In this document: positions 7,330-18,383 of the stretch, piece after piece
Layout: each line of letters begins with the position of its first letter
Position numbering within the stretch: position 1 is the first letter of the stretch
NCBI RefSeq assembly: GCF_014635065.1
Contig: NZ_BMCG01000003.1
Location: forward strand, 248,001 to 312,000
Reading direction: 5' to 3'
DNA from: Oxalicibacterium flavum
Lineage (GTDB): Bacteria; Pseudomonadota; Gammaproteobacteria; Burkholderiales; Burkholderiaceae_D
Length of the DNA stretch: 64,000 bases
Made by a program: the position numbers and the translations under genes
Notes under the pieces: model-generated
What the model saw: the letters and a program-made list of their open reading frames with translations, nothing else
Told to the model about the DNA's origin: nothing
The model's database searches: none

Positions 7330-8873
7330 TGACGGCGTCTGTCATGATCGCGCTCGACGACATCCTGGCCTGGCTGCAAACGCAGGCGCCCGACGCGCAG
7401 CTGAGCGCCGACTCGCGCCGCATCGCGGCCGGCGACGTGTTTGTCGCCTATGCGGGTGACGAGGCTGACGGCCGCAACTACATCGGCGACGCCGTCGAAC
7501 GCGGTGCGCGGGCGGTGCTGGTTGACGACGGCGCGGAAGAACTGTTCACGGCGACAGTCGATGTGCCGCATCTGACCGTTGCGCAACTGAAGGAACGCGC
7601 CGGCGAGATCGCCGCCGCCTGGTACGGTCATCCGGACCGTGAGATGCTGAGCGTGGCCGTCACCGGCACCAACGGCAAGACCTCGTGCTCGCAATGGCTG
7701 GGCAGCGCGCTGTCGCGCCTGGGACGCCCGACCGCCGTCATCGGCACGCTTGGCATCGGCATCTTCCGTGCCGGCCAGGCCGGTCAGTTCAATGCTACCG
7801 GTTACACCACGCCGGACGCGGTGCAGCTGCAGCGCGCCCTGGCCGAACTGCGCAAGAACGGCGCGACCGCGCTGGCGATCGAGGCGTCCTCGATCGGCCT
7901 GCACCAGAAGCGCATGGCCGGCATGCATGTGGACACCGCGCTGTTCACCAATTTCACGCGCGACCATCTCGATTACCACGGCGACATGGCGGCCTACGAG
8001 GAAGCCAAGACGGCACTGTTCGACTGGCCCGGCCTGCGTCACGCCGTCGTTAATCTCGACGATGCGATGGGCCGCCGGTTGGTGGAGCGTCTGCGCCGGA
8101 CACGCAGCGAGGTGGTCGTGACCGGCTACGGTCTGTCGGGCCAGGCATCCGAGGGCATTGCCGTGCTGCAGGCGAGCGACGTGCGCAGCAGCCAGTCCGG
8201 TACCGTGTTCCAGCTGCGCTTCGGCAGCGAACGCAGCCAGGTGCGCACGCAACTGGTCGGCGATTTCAACGTCAGCAATGTGCTCGGTATCGTCGGCGTG
8301 CTGCTCTCCAACGGCATTGCCTGGCGCGATGCGATCGATGCGGTCGAGGCACTGCAGGCCGTGCCCGGCCGCATGCAGCAGCTCGGTGGCAACGATGCGC
8401 CGCTGGTGGTCATCGATTATGCGCACACACCGGATGCACTGGAAAAAACACTGGCGACGCTGCGGCTGGTAGCCGAGGAACGCGGCGGCGCGCTGTGGTG
8501 CGTGTTCGGCTGCGGTGGCGACCGTGATCCGGGCAAGCGCCCGCAGATGGGACGCGCCGCAATGGCGGCCGACCATGTGGTCGTCACCTCTGACAATCCG
8601 CGCCACGAAGAACCGGACGCCATCATCGCGCAGATCGTCGCCGGCATCGAAGCGGAAAAGAACGCCATGCAAGGCGACCTGCACATCATCGAGGACCGCG
8701 CCACCGCGATCCTGTGGGCATGCCGCAATGCGACGCGGCAGGACGTGATCCTGCTGGCCGGCAAGGGCCACGAAAGCCATCAGGAAATCAAGGGCCGCAA
8801 GCTGCCTTTCCTCGATGCCGATCATGCGGCGCTGGCGCTGTCGTCGCGCGCCATGCAGGGAGCGCACGGATGA
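7329..8873 (+). CDS. murE: UDP-N-acetylmuramoyl-L-alanyl-D-glutamate--2,6-diaminopimelate ligase
   Basis: MurE adds meso-diaminopimelate to UDP-MurNAc-Ala-Glu in the cytoplasm, using ATP. The 514-residue product shows the Mur-ligase ATP loop TGTNGKTS near residue 115 and, near residue 420, the DNPR motif that selects diaminopimelate over lysine (TSDNPRHEEP). This fits a Gram-negative cell wall. The ATG at 7329 shares its A with the ftsI stop; a GTG one codon earlier (7326) is equally possible. The stop overlaps the murF ATG. Confidence 0.96.
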   Translation: MTASVMIALDDILAWLQTQAPDAQLSADSRRIAAGDVFVAYAGDEADGRNYIGDAVERGARAVLVDDGAEELFTATVDVPHLTVAQLKERAGEIAAAWYGHPDREMLSVAVTGTNGKTSCSQWLGSALSRLGRPTAVIGTLGIGIFRAGQAGQFNATGYTTPDAVQLQRALAELRKNGATALAIEASSIGLHQKRMAGMHVDTALFTNFTRDHLDYHGDMAAYEEAKTALFDWPGLRHAVVNLDDAMGRRLVERLRRTRSEVVVTGYGLSGQASEGIAVLQASDVRSSQSGTVFQLRFGSERSQVRTQLVGDFNVSNVLGIVGVLLSNGIAWRDAIDAVEALQAVPGRMQQLGGNDAPLVVIDYAHTPDALEKTLATLRLVAEERGGALWCVFGCGGDRDPGKRPQMGRAAMAADHVVVTSDNPRHEEPDAIIAQIVAGIEAEKNAMQGDLHIIEDRATAILWACRNATRQDVILLAGKGHESHQEIKGRKLPFLDADHAALALSSRAMQGAHG

Positions 8874-10237
8874 AATCGACGCTGCGCACATTGCAACCCT
8901 GGGTCGCCGGCGCGACGCTGACGGGCGATGCCACCTTCGACGGCATCTCGACCGACAGCCGTGCGGCGGCTGCCGGCAACCTGTTTGTTGCGTTGCGCGG
9001 CGAGCGTTTCGATGCACACGACTTCCTGCCGCAATTGGCGGAGCGCGGCATCGCGGCGCTGGTGGTCGAACGCCTGCCGGATGACGTCAAGCTGCCGGCT
9101 CTGGTCGTGCCTGACACGCGCCGCGCCCTTGGCGAGATCGCGCATGGCTGGCGTGCGCAGTTCGCGCTGCCGCTGATCGGCGTAACTGGCAGCAATGGCA
9201 AGACCACGGTCAAGGAAATGATCGCGGCAATCCTTGAAGCCGCTTTCGGCGCGGATGCGCATCTGGCGACGCGCGGCAACTTCAACAACGACATCGGCGT
9301 GCCGCTGACGCTGTTGCGCCTGAACGAAGCCCACAAGGCGGCGGTGGTCGAACTCGGCATGAATCATCCGGGCGAGATCGCGCTACTGTCGGCGATCGCG
9401 CGGCCGACGGTCGGTCTCGTCAACAACGCGCAGCGCGAGCATCAGGAATTCATGGCCAGCGTGGAAGCGGTGGCGCAGGAAAACGGCGCGGTGATCCAGT
9501 CGCTGCCGGCCGACGGCGTGGCCGTGTTTCCGGCCGACGACGCCTATACATCTCTGTGGCGCGGCTATGCGGCGCATTGCCGCGCGCTGACCTTCGGCCT
9601 CGATGAACAAGCCGACGTGCGTTGCACGCATGAGGCGCATGCCTTCGGCAGTACGTTGCAGGTCACCGCAGGCACGCAGCACTTCACGATCGAACTGGCA
9701 GCGGCCGGCCTGCACAACGTGCGCAATGCGCTGGCGGCGATCGCCTGTGCGCTGGCGATCGAGGTGCCGGTTGACGCCGTCGTGCGCGGCCTGCAGGCAT
9801 TCGCGCCGGTTAGCGGCCGCCTGCAACGCAAGACTGCACCGAACGGCGCGCTGGTCATCGACGACACCTACAACGCCAATCCGGATTCGGTACGCGCCGC
9901 CATCGATGTGCTGGCGCAGGCGGCATCGCCGCGCATCCTGGTGCTGGGCGACATGGGCGAGGTCGGCAACGACGGCCCGCAGTACCACGAGGAAGTCGGC
10001 AGCTACGCGCGCGCGCGGGGCATCGATCGCCTGCTGACGCTGGGCGAACTGACGCCGCATGCGAACAAGGCATTCGGCGCAGGCGCCGCGCACTACGACG
10101 ACGTCGATCAGCTCAACGGCGCACTGGACGGATTTTTCAACAACGAGACAACAGCGCTGGTCAAGGGATCGCGTTTCATGAAGATGGAACGCGTGGTGCA
10201 GCATTTGCTCGGTCAACATACTCAGGAAGGCCACTAA
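8870..10237 (+). CDS. murF: UDP-N-acetylmuramoyl-tripeptide--D-alanyl-D-alanine ligase
   Basis: MurF joins D-Ala-D-Ala to the UDP-MurNAc tripeptide, finishing the cytoplasmic pentapeptide precursor. The 455-residue protein has the N-terminal MurF substrate domain ([19 protein letters not shown] near residue 26), the ATP loop [10 protein letters not shown] near residue 103, and the conserved [11 protein letters not shown] segment of the C-terminal domain. The start overlaps the murE stop by ATGA. Only one base separates it from mraY. An in-frame extension upstream through murE was rejected. Confidence 0.96.
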   Translation: MKSTLRTLQPWVAGATLTGDATFDGISTDSRAAAAGNLFVALRGERFDAHDFLPQLAERGIAALVVERLPDDVKLPALVVPDTRRALGEIAHGWRAQFALPLIGVTGSNGKTTVKEMIAAILEAAFGADAHLATRGNFNNDIGVPLTLLRLNEAHKAAVVELGMNHPGEIALLSAIARPTVGLVNNAQREHQEFMASVEAVAQENGAVIQSLPADGVAVFPADDAYTSLWRGYAAHCRALTFGLDEQADVRCTHEAHAFGSTLQVTAGTQHFTIELAAAGLHNVRNALAAIACALAIEVPVDAVVRGLQAFAPVSGRLQRKTAPNGALVIDDTYNANPDSVRAAIDVLAQAASPRILVLGDMGEVGNDGPQYHEEVGSYARARGIDRLLTLGELTPHANKAFGAGAAHYDDVDQLNGALDGFFNNETTALVKGSRFMKMERVVQHLLGQHTQEGH

Positions 10238-10238
10238 C

Positions 10239-11408
10239 ATGCTGCTCTGGCTGGCACAGCTTCTCCAGGATCACATCGGCCCGATGCGGATCTTCAACTT
10301 CATCACTTTCCGCGCCGTGTTCGCGACGCTGACGGCGCTGGCGATCGGCCTGTTTGCCGGTCCGGCCGTGATCCGCATGCTGACGCGTCTGAAGGTCGGA
10401 CAGGCAGTGCGCACCAACGGTCCGCAGACGCACCTGATCAAGAGCGGCACGCCGACCATGGGCGGTGCGCTGATCCTGCTGGCGATCGGCATCGCGACGC
10501 TGCTGTGGACCGACCTGTCCAACCGCTTCATCTGGGTGGTGCTGATCGTCACGCTGGGTTTCGGCGCGATCGGCTGGGTCGATGATTACCGCAAGGTGGT
10601 CTATAAGGATCCGAAGGGCATGTCGTCCAAGGAGAAGTATTTCTGGCAGTCGGTGATCGGCCTGTTCGCCGCGGTCTATCTGGCGTTCTCGGTCTCGGCA
10701 CCGAGCAATGCGCAGGTCATCGACCTGTTCGTGGCCTGGGTGCAGTCGGGCTTCAGCATGGACCTGCCGCCCAAGGCCGACCTGATCGTGCCGTTCTTCA
10801 AGACCATCAGTTATCCGCTTGGTGTGTGGGGCTTCATCGCGCTGACGTACTTCGTCATCGTTGGGACCAGCAACGCAGTCAACCTGACCGACGGTCTCGA
10901 CGGCCTGGCGATCATGCCGACCGTGATGGTCGGCACCGCGCTCGGCCTGTTCGCCTACCTGACCGGCAGCGCGATCTATTCGCAATACCTGTTCATACCG
11001 CACATCAAGGGCGCGGGCGAACTGCTGATCTTCTGCGGCGCGATGTCCGGCGCGGGCCTTGCCTTCCTGTGGTTCAACGCGCATCCGGCGCAGGTCTTCA
11101 TGGGCGATGTCGGCGCGCTCGCGCTCGGTGGCGCGCTCGGCACCATCGCCGTCATCGTGCGCCAGGAGATCGTGTTGTTCATCATGGGTGGCATCTTCGT
11201 GGTCGAGACGCTGTCGGTGATGCTGCAGGTGAGCTACTTTAAGTACACAAAAATGCGTACCGGCACCGGCAAGCGAATCCTGCTGATGGCGCCGCTGCAT
11301 CACCATTTCGAACAGAAGGGCTGGAAGGAAACACAGGTGGTGGTCCGCTTCTGGATCATCACGATGATGCTGGTGCTGTTCGGTTTGTCCACGTTGAAAC
11401 TCCGTTGA
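10239..11408 (+). CDS. mraY: phospho-N-acetylmuramoyl-pentapeptide-transferase MraY
   Basis: MraY makes lipid I by transferring phospho-MurNAc-pentapeptide to undecaprenyl phosphate at the inner membrane. The 389-residue product has about ten membrane helices. The family motifs are present: SGTPTMGG near residue 68, the Asp pair in GWVDDYRK near 110, [13 protein letters not shown] near 212, and the MAPLHHHFE loop near 348. Length and motif order are canonical. It follows murF after one base and precedes murD by 13 bp. Confidence 0.97.
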   Translation: MLLWLAQLLQDHIGPMRIFNFITFRAVFATLTALAIGLFAGPAVIRMLTRLKVGQAVRTNGPQTHLIKSGTPTMGGALILLAIGIATLLWTDLSNRFIWVVLIVTLGFGAIGWVDDYRKVVYKDPKGMSSKEKYFWQSVIGLFAAVYLAFSVSAPSNAQVIDLFVAWVQSGFSMDLPPKADLIVPFFKTISYPLGVWGFIALTYFVIVGTSNAVNLTDGLDGLAIMPTVMVGTALGLFAYLTGSAIYSQYLFIPHIKGAGELLIFCGAMSGAGLAFLWFNAHPAQVFMGDVGALALGGALGTIAVIVRQEIVLFIMGGIFVVETLSVMLQVSYFKYTKMRTGTGKRILLMAPLHHHFEQKGWKETQVVVRFWIITMMLVLFGLSTLKLR

Positions 11409-11421
11409 AGAAGCAAGAGCG

Positions 11422-12930
11422 ATGAATTACGCAGGCAGGCATTTTCTGGTGATGGGTCTCGGCGAGTCGGGACTGGCGATGGCGCAGTGGCTGAACCGCT
11501 GCGGCGCCACGCTGCGCGTCGCCGATACGCGCGCGCAGCCGGAACGCCTGGCGCAGCTGCGCACGCTGGTGCCCGATGCGGAATTCGTCGGCGGCGCCGT
11601 GGACGGGAAATTCGATGCCGCGCTGCTCGAAGGCATCGACACCGTTGCCGTCAGTCCAGGCCTGATGCCGGCGCGCGAACTGGCGGACATCGTCCCGGCC
11701 GCTGCCGAAAGACAGATTCCGGTCTGGGGCGAGATCGAACTGTTTGCGCAGGCGCTGGAGGCACTGAAGGAAGAGCGTGGCTATGCGCCCAAGGTGATCG
11801 CGATCACCGGCACCAACGGCAAGACCACGGTGACGAGCCTGACCGGACTGCTGTGCCGCCGCGCCGGCCTGACGGTCGAGGTCGCCGGCAACATCAGCCC
11901 CGCCGCACTGGACCGACTGTGCGCCGCGCTCGACGAAGACCGTCTGCCGCAGGCCTGGGTGCTCGAGCTGTCGAGCTTCCAGTTGCACACCACCGAATCG
12001 CTGCAGGCCGACGTTGCCACCGTGCTCAACGTGACGCAGGATCACCTCGACTGGCATGGCGACATGGAAGCCTACGCGGCCGACAAGGCGCGCATCTTCG
12101 GCGCGCACACCGTGCGCGTGCTCAACCGCGACGATGCGATGGTGATGCAGATGGCGTCGCCGCTGGCGAGCGTCGTCACTTTCGGCACCGACGAGGCGGA
12201 CGCGCCCGACTGTTTCGGCCTGGCCGACGAAAACGGCATGCGTTGGCTGTCGGTCGCGGTTGCCGACGAAGATCAACAACCGAGGCGCCGCAAGAAGGAA
12301 CAGGTCGAGATCGAAGTCATGACTAAGAAGCTGATGCCCGTTGACGCCTTGCACATCCGCGGCCAGCACAACGCGCTCAACGCGCTGGCGGCGCTGGCGC
12401 TGTGCCGTGCGATCGGGCTGCCGTTCGCGCAACTGCTGCACGGCCTGCGCGAGTATCGCGGCGAGCCGCACCGCGTCGAACTGGTGGCGACCATTTCCGG
12501 CACCGAATACTACGACGACAGCAAGGGTACCAACGTCGGCGCCACCGTGGCCGCGCTCAAGGGCCTGGGTGCGGGACGTGCCGGCGCTGCACCGCACCTG
12601 ATCCTGATCGCGGGCGGCGACGGCAAGGGCCAGGATTTCTCGCCACTGGCCGACGCGGTCGCCAAATATGCGAAGGCCGTGCTGCTGATCGGCAAGGATG
12701 CGCCGGCCCTGCGCGCGGCGCTGGAAAACACGGGCGTGACGGCGACCGACTGCGCCACGCTGGAAGAAGCGACCGCGCAGGCAGCCGATCTGGCGGCGGG
12801 CGGGGATGCCGTATTGCTGTCGCCGGCCTGCGCCAGCCTCGACATGTTCCGCAACTACGCGCATCGCGCCGAGGTCTTCATCGACGCCGTGCGCGAGATC
12901 GCCTTGGCACGCGGGGAGGTGAGCGCATGA
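11422..12930 (+). CDS. murD: UDP-N-acetylmuramoyl-L-alanine--D-glutamate ligase
   Basis: MurD adds D-glutamate to UDP-MurNAc-Ala. The 502-residue product has a Rossmann-like N-terminus ([14 protein letters not shown]), the ATP loop ITGTNGKTT near residue 130, and the C-terminal [15 protein letters not shown] and GGDGKGQDF motifs. It is longer than the Escherichia coli enzyme. Part of the excess is a charged, Arg/Lys-rich insert ([13 protein letters not shown]) at about residues 282-300, before [16 protein letters not shown] similar insert exists in other Burkholderiales as far as I recall, so it is probably a lineage feature. The stop overlaps the ftsW ATG. Confidence 0.96.
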   Translation: MNYAGRHFLVMGLGESGLAMAQWLNRCGATLRVADTRAQPERLAQLRTLVPDAEFVGGAVDGKFDAALLEGIDTVAVSPGLMPARELADIVPAAAERQIPVWGEIELFAQALEALKEERGYAPKVIAITGTNGKTTVTSLTGLLCRRAGLTVEVAGNISPAALDRLCAALDEDRLPQAWVLELSSFQLHTTESLQADVATVLNVTQDHLDWHGDMEAYAADKARIFGAHTVRVLNRDDAMVMQMASPLASVVTFGTDEADAPDCFGLADENGMRWLSVAVADEDQQPRRRKKEQVEIEVMTKKLMPVDALHIRGQHNALNALAALALCRAIGLPFAQLLHGLREYRGEPHRVELVATISGTEYYDDSKGTNVGATVAALKGLGAGRAGAAPHLILIAGGDGKGQDFSPLADAVAKYAKAVLLIGKDAPALRAALENTGVTATDCATLEEATAQAADLAAGGDAVLLSPACASLDMFRNYAHRAEVFIDAVREIALARGEVSA

Positions 12931-14138
12931 AGCTCGCGCTGCCATCGCTGTTCCGTTCCGCGCCGGACAAGAAGCCGGTGCCCAGCCTCGAGCAGCGCTC
13001 GAAGATGATGGCCTACGACCAGCCGCTGGTGTGGGTCGTGATCCTGCTCATGCTGTACGGCATGGTGATGGTCTATTCGGCCTCGATCGCACTGCCGGAT
13101 TCGCCCAAGTACGCGCGCTACGACAATGCGCATTTCCTCGGCCGCCAGGCGATCTTCATCAGCCTCGCGCTGTTCGCCGGCCTGCTGGCTTTCCGCGTGC
13201 GCATCGAAACCTGGCAGAAGCTCGCCCCCTACCTGTTCGTGGCGACGCTGGTGCTGCTGGTGCTGGTGCTGATCCCGGGCGTGGGCAAGGGCGTCAACGG
13301 CGCGCGCCGCTGGCTGTCGTTCCATGTCTTCAACCTGCAGCCATCGGAACTGATGAAGCTGTTCGTGGTGCTGTATGCGGCCGATTACACGGTGCGCAAG
13401 CAGCAGGTCATGCACAAGCTGACCAAGGGTTTCATGCCGATGACGCTGGCGATCGCTTTCGTCGGCCTGTTGCTTCTGCTCGAACCGGACCTGGGCGCCT
13501 TCGGCGTGATCGTCTGCATCGCGATGGGCATCCTGTTCCTCGGCGGCATCAACGGCATCTGGTTCGGCGGCATCGGCGCCTCGCTGGTCGGCATCTTCAC
13601 GCTCGTCATCATCGCCTCGCCGTGGCGGCGCGAACGCATCTTCGCCTACCTGAATCCGTGGGAGGAAAGCAATGCGCTCGGCAAGGCCTATCAGCTGTCG
13701 CACTCGCTGATCGCCTTCGGCCGCGGCGAACTGTTCGGCGTCGGCCTTGGCGGCAGCGTCGAGAAGCTGCACTACCTGCCGGAGGCGCATACCGACTTCC
13801 TGCTGGCCGTGATCGGCGAGGAACTCGGTTTCGTCGGCGTGCTGGCGGTGGTGGTCGCGTTCTACTGGATCATCAAGCGCGCCTTCGAGATCGGTCGCCA
13901 GGCGATCGCGATGGACCTGACCTTCGCCGGCCTGGTCGCCAAGGGCATCGGCATCTGGATCGGCGTGCAGGCTTTCATCAACATGGGCGTCAACATGGGA
14001 CTGCTGCCGACCAAGGGTCTGACGCTGCCGCTGATGAGCTATGGCGGATCGGGTGTGCTGATCAACTGCATCGGGCTCGCGATTCTTCTGAGAATCGACT
14101 ACGAGAATCGGGTACTCATGCGCGGAGGCCGCGTATGA
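12927..14138 (+). CDS. ftsW: peptidoglycan glycosyltransferase FtsW (SEDS family)
   Basis: FtsW polymerises lipid II into septal glycan strands with FtsI. The 403-residue protein has a 30-residue cytoplasmic head and about ten membrane helices. SEDS-family motifs include [20 protein letters not shown] near residue 130 and SYGGSG near 370. The ATG at 12927 overlaps the murD stop (ATGA) and the stop overlaps the murG ATG. The frame stays open far upstream inside murD, which is a GC-rich artefact. Confidence 0.96.
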   Translation: MKLALPSLFRSAPDKKPVPSLEQRSKMMAYDQPLVWVVILLMLYGMVMVYSASIALPDSPKYARYDNAHFLGRQAIFISLALFAGLLAFRVRIETWQKLAPYLFVATLVLLVLVLIPGVGKGVNGARRWLSFHVFNLQPSELMKLFVVLYAADYTVRKQQVMHKLTKGFMPMTLAIAFVGLLLLLEPDLGAFGVIVCIAMGILFLGGINGIWFGGIGASLVGIFTLVIIASPWRRERIFAYLNPWEESNALGKAYQLSHSLIAFGRGELFGVGLGGSVEKLHYLPEAHTDFLLAVIGEELGFVGVLAVVVAFYWIIKRAFEIGRQAIAMDLTFAGLVAKGIGIWIGVQAFINMGVNMGLLPTKGLTLPLMSYGGSGVLINCIGLAILLRIDYENRVLMRGGRV

Positions 14139-15211
14139 AGAAGCTGATGATCATGGCAGCCGGCACCGGCGGTCACATCTTTCCCGGCCTTGCGATTGCG
14201 CAAACCATGCAGGCGCGCGGCTGGCAGGTGTCGTGGCTGGGTACGACGCACGGCATGGAGCGCGACCTGGTGCCGCAGCGCGGCATAGCGATGGACACCA
14301 TCGCTTTCAGCGGCCTGCGCGGCAAGGGGCTGTCGCACACGATCAAGGGCGGGTTCCGTCTGCTGGCAAGTTTTGGCGCGTGCCGCGGCATCCTGTCGCG
14401 TCGCAAGCCGGACGTGGTGCTCGGCATGGGCGGTTACGTGACCGTGCCCGGTGGGTTGATGGCCAAGCTGCGCGGTATTCCGGTCGCGCTGCTGAATGCC
14501 GACGCGGCGCTGCTGCTGTCGAACAAGACGCTGGCGCCGATCGCGCAGCGCGTGCTGTTCGGCTTCCCCGCCGACTTCGGTGCGGCGGCGGACAAGGCCG
14601 TCGTGACCGGCAATCCGGTACGCCAGGAAATCATCGAGTCGGCACCGCCGGCGCAGCGCTATGCAGGTCGCAGCGGCCCGCTGCGCATCCTGGTGGTCGG
14701 CGGCAGCCTCGGCGCGCAGGTGCTGAACGAAACGCTGCCGGCAGCGCTGGCGTTGATCCCGGCAGGGGAGCGTCCATTCGTCACGCACCAGTCGGGCAAG
14801 AAGAATATCCATGCCTTGCGCGCCAACTACGCGCAGGCGCAGGTCGAGGCCGAAGTGCTGGATTTCATCGACGACATGCCGCGCCGTTATGCCGAGGCCG
14901 ACCTCGTGATCTGCCGTGCCGGCGCGATCACGGTATCGGAACTGACGGCGGCCGGCGTGGCGAGCGTGCTGGTGCCGCTGCTGGTGTCAACCACCACGCA
15001 CCAGCGCAACAACGCGCAGTGGATGGCGCAGCAGGGCGCGGCCATCCATCTGCCGCAAACGGAATTGAAGGCCCGGGCATTGGCCGAGCTGCTGCAAGGC
15101 ATGACGCGTGCGCGCTGCCTGGACATGGCGGAAGCGGCTTACGCGCAGGGTCGGCGCGACGCCAACGAGGCAATCGCGAACGTGCTGGAACAACTGGTGA
15201 AAACCGCATGA
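14135..15211 (+). CDS. murG: undecaprenyl-PP-MurNAc-pentapeptide-UDPGlcNAc transferase MurG
   Basis: MurG converts lipid I to lipid II on the cytoplasmic face of the membrane. The 358-residue product is a GT-B glycosyltransferase: the N-terminal glycine loop [13 protein letters not shown] is near residue 10, [11 protein letters not shown] lies mid-domain, and the C-terminal UDP-GlcNAc motifs [12 protein letters not shown] and [11 protein letters not shown] are near residues 267 and 287. The start overlaps ftsW and the stop overlaps murC, each as ATGA. Confidence 0.96.
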   Translation: MKKLMIMAAGTGGHIFPGLAIAQTMQARGWQVSWLGTTHGMERDLVPQRGIAMDTIAFSGLRGKGLSHTIKGGFRLLASFGACRGILSRRKPDVVLGMGGYVTVPGGLMAKLRGIPVALLNADAALLLSNKTLAPIAQRVLFGFPADFGAAADKAVVTGNPVRQEIIESAPPAQRYAGRSGPLRILVVGGSLGAQVLNETLPAALALIPAGERPFVTHQSGKKNIHALRANYAQAQVEAEVLDFIDDMPRRYAEADLVICRAGAITVSELTAAGVASVLVPLLVSTTTHQRNNAQWMAQQGAAIHLPQTELKARALAELLQGMTRARCLDMAEAAYAQGRRDANEAIANVLEQLVKTA

Positions 15212-16611
15212 AACACAAAGTCAAACACATCCATTTCGTGGGCATTGGGGGCAGCGGCATGAGCGGCATTGCCGAAGTGCTGCTCAATCTCGGCTATACG
15301 ATTTCCGGCTCCGACCTCGGCAGCAACACGGCCACGCGCCGCCTGGCCGAGCTTGGCGCGACGGTGATGCTGGGCCACGCCGCCGAGAACATCGCCGGCG
15401 CCGATGCGATCGTGACCTCGACCGCCGTCAAGGCCGACAATCCGGAAGTGGTGGCCGGCCGCGAGAAGCACATCCCGATCGTGCCGCGTGCACTGATGCT
15501 GGCCGAGCTGATGCGCCTGAAGCGCGGCATCGCGATCGCCGGCACGCACGGCAAGACCACCACCACCAGCCTGGTGGCGAGCGTGCTGGCCGAAGGCGGG
15601 CTCGATCCGACCTTCGTGATCGGCGGCCTGCTCAATCGCGCCGGCGCCAACGCCAAGCTCGGCGAGGGCGACTACATCGTGGTCGAGGCAGACGAATCGG
15701 ATGCGTCCTTCCTGAACCTGTCGCCCATGATCGAGGTCATCACCAACATCGATGCCGACCACATGGAAACCTACGATCACAGTTTCGACAAGCTCAAGCA
15801 GGCCTTCGTCGATTTCACGCAGCGCCTGCCGTTCTACGGTGTCGCCATGCTGTGCATCGACGATCCGACCGTGCGCGAGATCATCCCGCGCATCTCCAAG
15901 CTGGTCGTCACCTATGGCTTCCACGAGGATGCCGACGTGCGCGCCGTCGATGCGCGCGCCGTCAACGGCCACATGCAGTTCACGGTGATGCAGGACGGCT
16001 ACGCGCCCATGCCGGTCAGCCTCAATCAGCCTGGCATGCACAACGTGCAGAACGCGTGCGCGGCGATCGCGATCGCGCGCGAGCTCGGCATTGCCGACAG
16101 CGCCACGCAGAAGGCCCTGAGCGAATTCAACGGCGTCGGCCGCCGCTTCACGCGCTACGGCGAAATAAGCATCAAGGATGTCAACGGAAAGCCGGCTGGC
16201 TCGTTTGCTCTGGTCGATGACTACGGTCATCACCCGGTCGAGACGGCGGCGACGTTGGCGGCAGCGCGCGGCGCTTATCCGGGCCGTCGGCTGGTGCTGG
16301 CGTTCCAGCCGCATCGCTACACACGCACGCGCGACCTGTTCGAGGATTTCGTCAAGGTATTGTCGAGCACCGATCTGCTGCTGCTGGCCGAAGTCTATGC
16401 AGCCGGCGAACAGCCGATCGTCGCCGCCGATGGCCGCACGCTCGCGCATGCGCTGCGCGTGGCGGGCAAGGTGGAGCCGGTATTCGTCGAGGACATCGCC
16501 GAGATGCCGGCGACGATCCGCAACGTGATCCGTGACGGCGATGTGCTGATCACGATGGGTGCCGGCTCGATCAGCGGCGTGCCGGGAAAAATCATGCAGG
16601 AACAACCATGA
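15208..16611 (+). CDS. murC: UDP-N-acetylmuramate--L-alanine ligase
   Basis: MurC attaches the first L-alanine to UDP-MurNAc. The 467-residue protein has the N-terminal [22 protein letters not shown] motif (given here in part), the ATP loop [10 protein letters not shown] near residue 113, and DDYGHHPVE and FQPHRYTRT in the C-terminal domain, all diagnostic of MurC. It starts on an ATG that overlaps the murG stop and ends overlapping the ddlB ATG. Confidence 0.96.
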   Translation: MKHKVKHIHFVGIGGSGMSGIAEVLLNLGYTISGSDLGSNTATRRLAELGATVMLGHAAENIAGADAIVTSTAVKADNPEVVAGREKHIPIVPRALMLAELMRLKRGIAIAGTHGKTTTTSLVASVLAEGGLDPTFVIGGLLNRAGANAKLGEGDYIVVEADESDASFLNLSPMIEVITNIDADHMETYDHSFDKLKQAFVDFTQRLPFYGVAMLCIDDPTVREIIPRISKLVVTYGFHEDADVRAVDARAVNGHMQFTVMQDGYAPMPVSLNQPGMHNVQNACAAIAIARELGIADSATQKALSEFNGVGRRFTRYGEISIKDVNGKPAGSFALVDDYGHHPVETAATLAAARGAYPGRRLVLAFQPHRYTRTRDLFEDFVKVLSSTDLLLLAEVYAAGEQPIVAADGRTLAHALRVAGKVEPVFVEDIAEMPATIRNVIRDGDVLITMGAGSISGVPGKIMQEQP

Positions 16612-17594
16612 GCGCAACGGAACTGAAAAACGAATTCGGCAAGGTCGGCGTCCTGTTCGGCGGGCGCTCGGCCGAGCGCGAAGTCTCGCTGATGTCGGGC
16701 AAGGGCGTGCTGGCTGCGCTGCAGGCCAGGGGCATCGATGCGCATGCCTTCGATCCGGCCGAGCGCAGCCTGGCGGAGCTGGCGGCCGAGAGGTTCGATC
16801 GCGTCTTCATCGCGCTGCATGGCAGCTATGGCGAGGATGGCACGCTGCAGGGTGCGCTCGAGCAACTGGGCATTCCCTATACCGGCCCCGGCGTGATGGC
16901 GTCGGCGATCGCGATGGACAAGATCATGACCAAGCGCATCTGCCTGAGCCATGGCGTGCCGACGCCGGCCTTCGCCTCGCTGGACGTGGCGACGACCACG
17001 CCCGAGCGCCTGCACGAAGTGGCAGAGACCTTCGGCTTTCCGCTGATGCTGAAGGCGCCGCACGAAGGGTCAACCATCGGCATCGCGCGCGTGGAATCGG
17101 CCGCCGGTCTGAGCGAAGGGTTCGAATTGTGCGCGCAATACGACGCCGTGATCCTGGCCGAGCAGTTCGTCAAGGGACGCGAGTTGACGGTGCCGGTGAT
17201 CGGCGCCGGCCGTGCCGCGCGTGCGCTGCCGATCGTCGAGATCCGCGCGCCGCAGGGCAACTATGACTACGAGCACAAGTATTTCAGCGACGACACCGAG
17301 TATCTGTGCCCGGCACCGCTCGACGAGGCCCTGACTAAACGCATCCAGGCGCTGGCGGTCGATGCCTTCAACGCGATCGGCTGCACCGGCTGGGCGCGCG
17401 TGGATTTCATGCTGCGCGAGTCGGACGACGAACCGTTCCTGCTCGAGATCAATACCTCGCCCGGCATGACTAGCCATTCGCTGGTGCCGATGTCGGCGCG
17501 CGTGGCGGGTACCGCCTACGAAGAGTTGTGCGTGGAAATCCTGCGTCTGGCGACGCTGGGATTGAAGCCGGCCGTGCCGGTGAAAGGAAAGTGA
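16608..17594 (+). CDS. ddlB: D-alanine--D-alanine ligase
   Basis: Ddl makes the D-Ala-D-Ala dipeptide used by MurF. The 328-residue ATP-grasp enzyme shows [18 protein letters not shown] at the N-terminus, [12 protein letters not shown] near residue 67, the lid/ATP segment [12 protein letters not shown], and the metal-binding end [17 protein letters not shown]. It overlaps murC by ATGA and is followed 6 bp later by ftsQ, the usual order. Confidence 0.96.
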   Translation: MSATELKNEFGKVGVLFGGRSAEREVSLMSGKGVLAALQARGIDAHAFDPAERSLAELAAERFDRVFIALHGSYGEDGTLQGALEQLGIPYTGPGVMASAIAMDKIMTKRICLSHGVPTPAFASLDVATTTPERLHEVAETFGFPLMLKAPHEGSTIGIARVESAAGLSEGFELCAQYDAVILAEQFVKGRELTVPVIGAGRAARALPIVEIRAPQGNYDYEHKYFSDDTEYLCPAPLDEALTKRIQALAVDAFNAIGCTGWARVDFMLRESDDEPFLLEINTSPGMTSHSLVPMSARVAGTAYEELCVEILRLATLGLKPAVPVKGK

Positions 17595-17600
17595 CGAACC

Positions 17601-18383
17601 ATGTGGCATGACGTCCGGATGCTCAATGCGACCGCCAACAGTCTGTTCGGGCTGGTGGTGCTGGCGCTCATGGCGTCCTGCCTGTGGTGGGTCGCGCAGC
17701 GTCCGTATTTCACGCTGGAAGTGATTCGCGTCGAAGGGGAAGGCCATGCCGCCCTGCGCCACATCAATCCGCTGACGGTGCGCAGCGCGGTGCTGGCGCG
17801 CATCAAGGGCAACTTCTTCACGGCCAACCTGGACGAGGTGCGCAAGACCTTCGAATCGGTGCCTTGGGTGCACAAGGCGACCGTGCGCCGCTCGTGGCCA
17901 AACCAGTTGATCGTGACGATCGAGGAGCATGTGCCATTGGGAACTTGGGGCGACGACGGCCGGCTGCTGTCGGTGAAGGGCGATGTGTTTGTCGCCAACC
18001 TGGCCGAGGCCGAGGAAGATGCGCAACTGCTGGCGTTCAACGGACCGGACGGCAGCGAGAAGGAAGTGGTGGCGCGGCTGCAGGACCTGAACCGCTGGTT
18101 TGCGCCGCTCAAGCTGACGGCCGAGGAACTGAACCTGTCGGACCGCTATGCATGGACGGTGCGGATGAACAATGGCATGACGATCGAGCTGGGCAGGGAA
18201 AAGACCGCGACCACGCTCAAGGAGCGCGCCGACCGGCTGGTGGCGATCTATCCGCAACTGGTGGCGCATCTGCAGGACCGGATTGAAAACATCGACATGC
18301 GTTATCCCAATGGCCTGGCCCTGCGCGCGCAGGGTCTGAACATCGGAACCAACGGCAACAAAAAGGCAAACGGAAAGACATGA
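17601..18383 (+). CDS. ftsQ: cell division protein FtsQ
   Basis: FtsQ is a bitopic scaffold that recruits FtsL and FtsB to the septum. The 260-residue protein has one membrane helix (about residues 13-32), a POTRA domain (about 36-105, with VEGEGHAALRHINPLTVR) and the FtsQ beta domain ending with IENIDMRYPNGLALR. Length and topology fit the family. It begins just after ddlB and overlaps ftsA by ATGA. Confidence 0.95.
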   Translation: MWHDVRMLNATANSLFGLVVLALMASCLWWVAQRPYFTLEVIRVEGEGHAALRHINPLTVRSAVLARIKGNFFTANLDEVRKTFESVPWVHKATVRRSWPNQLIVTIEEHVPLGTWGDDGRLLSVKGDVFVANLAEAEEDAQLLAFNGPDGSEKEVVARLQDLNRWFAPLKLTAEELNLSDRYAWTVRMNNGMTIELGREKTATTLKERADRLVAIYPQLVAHLQDRIENIDMRYPNGLALRAQGLNIGTNGNKKANGKT

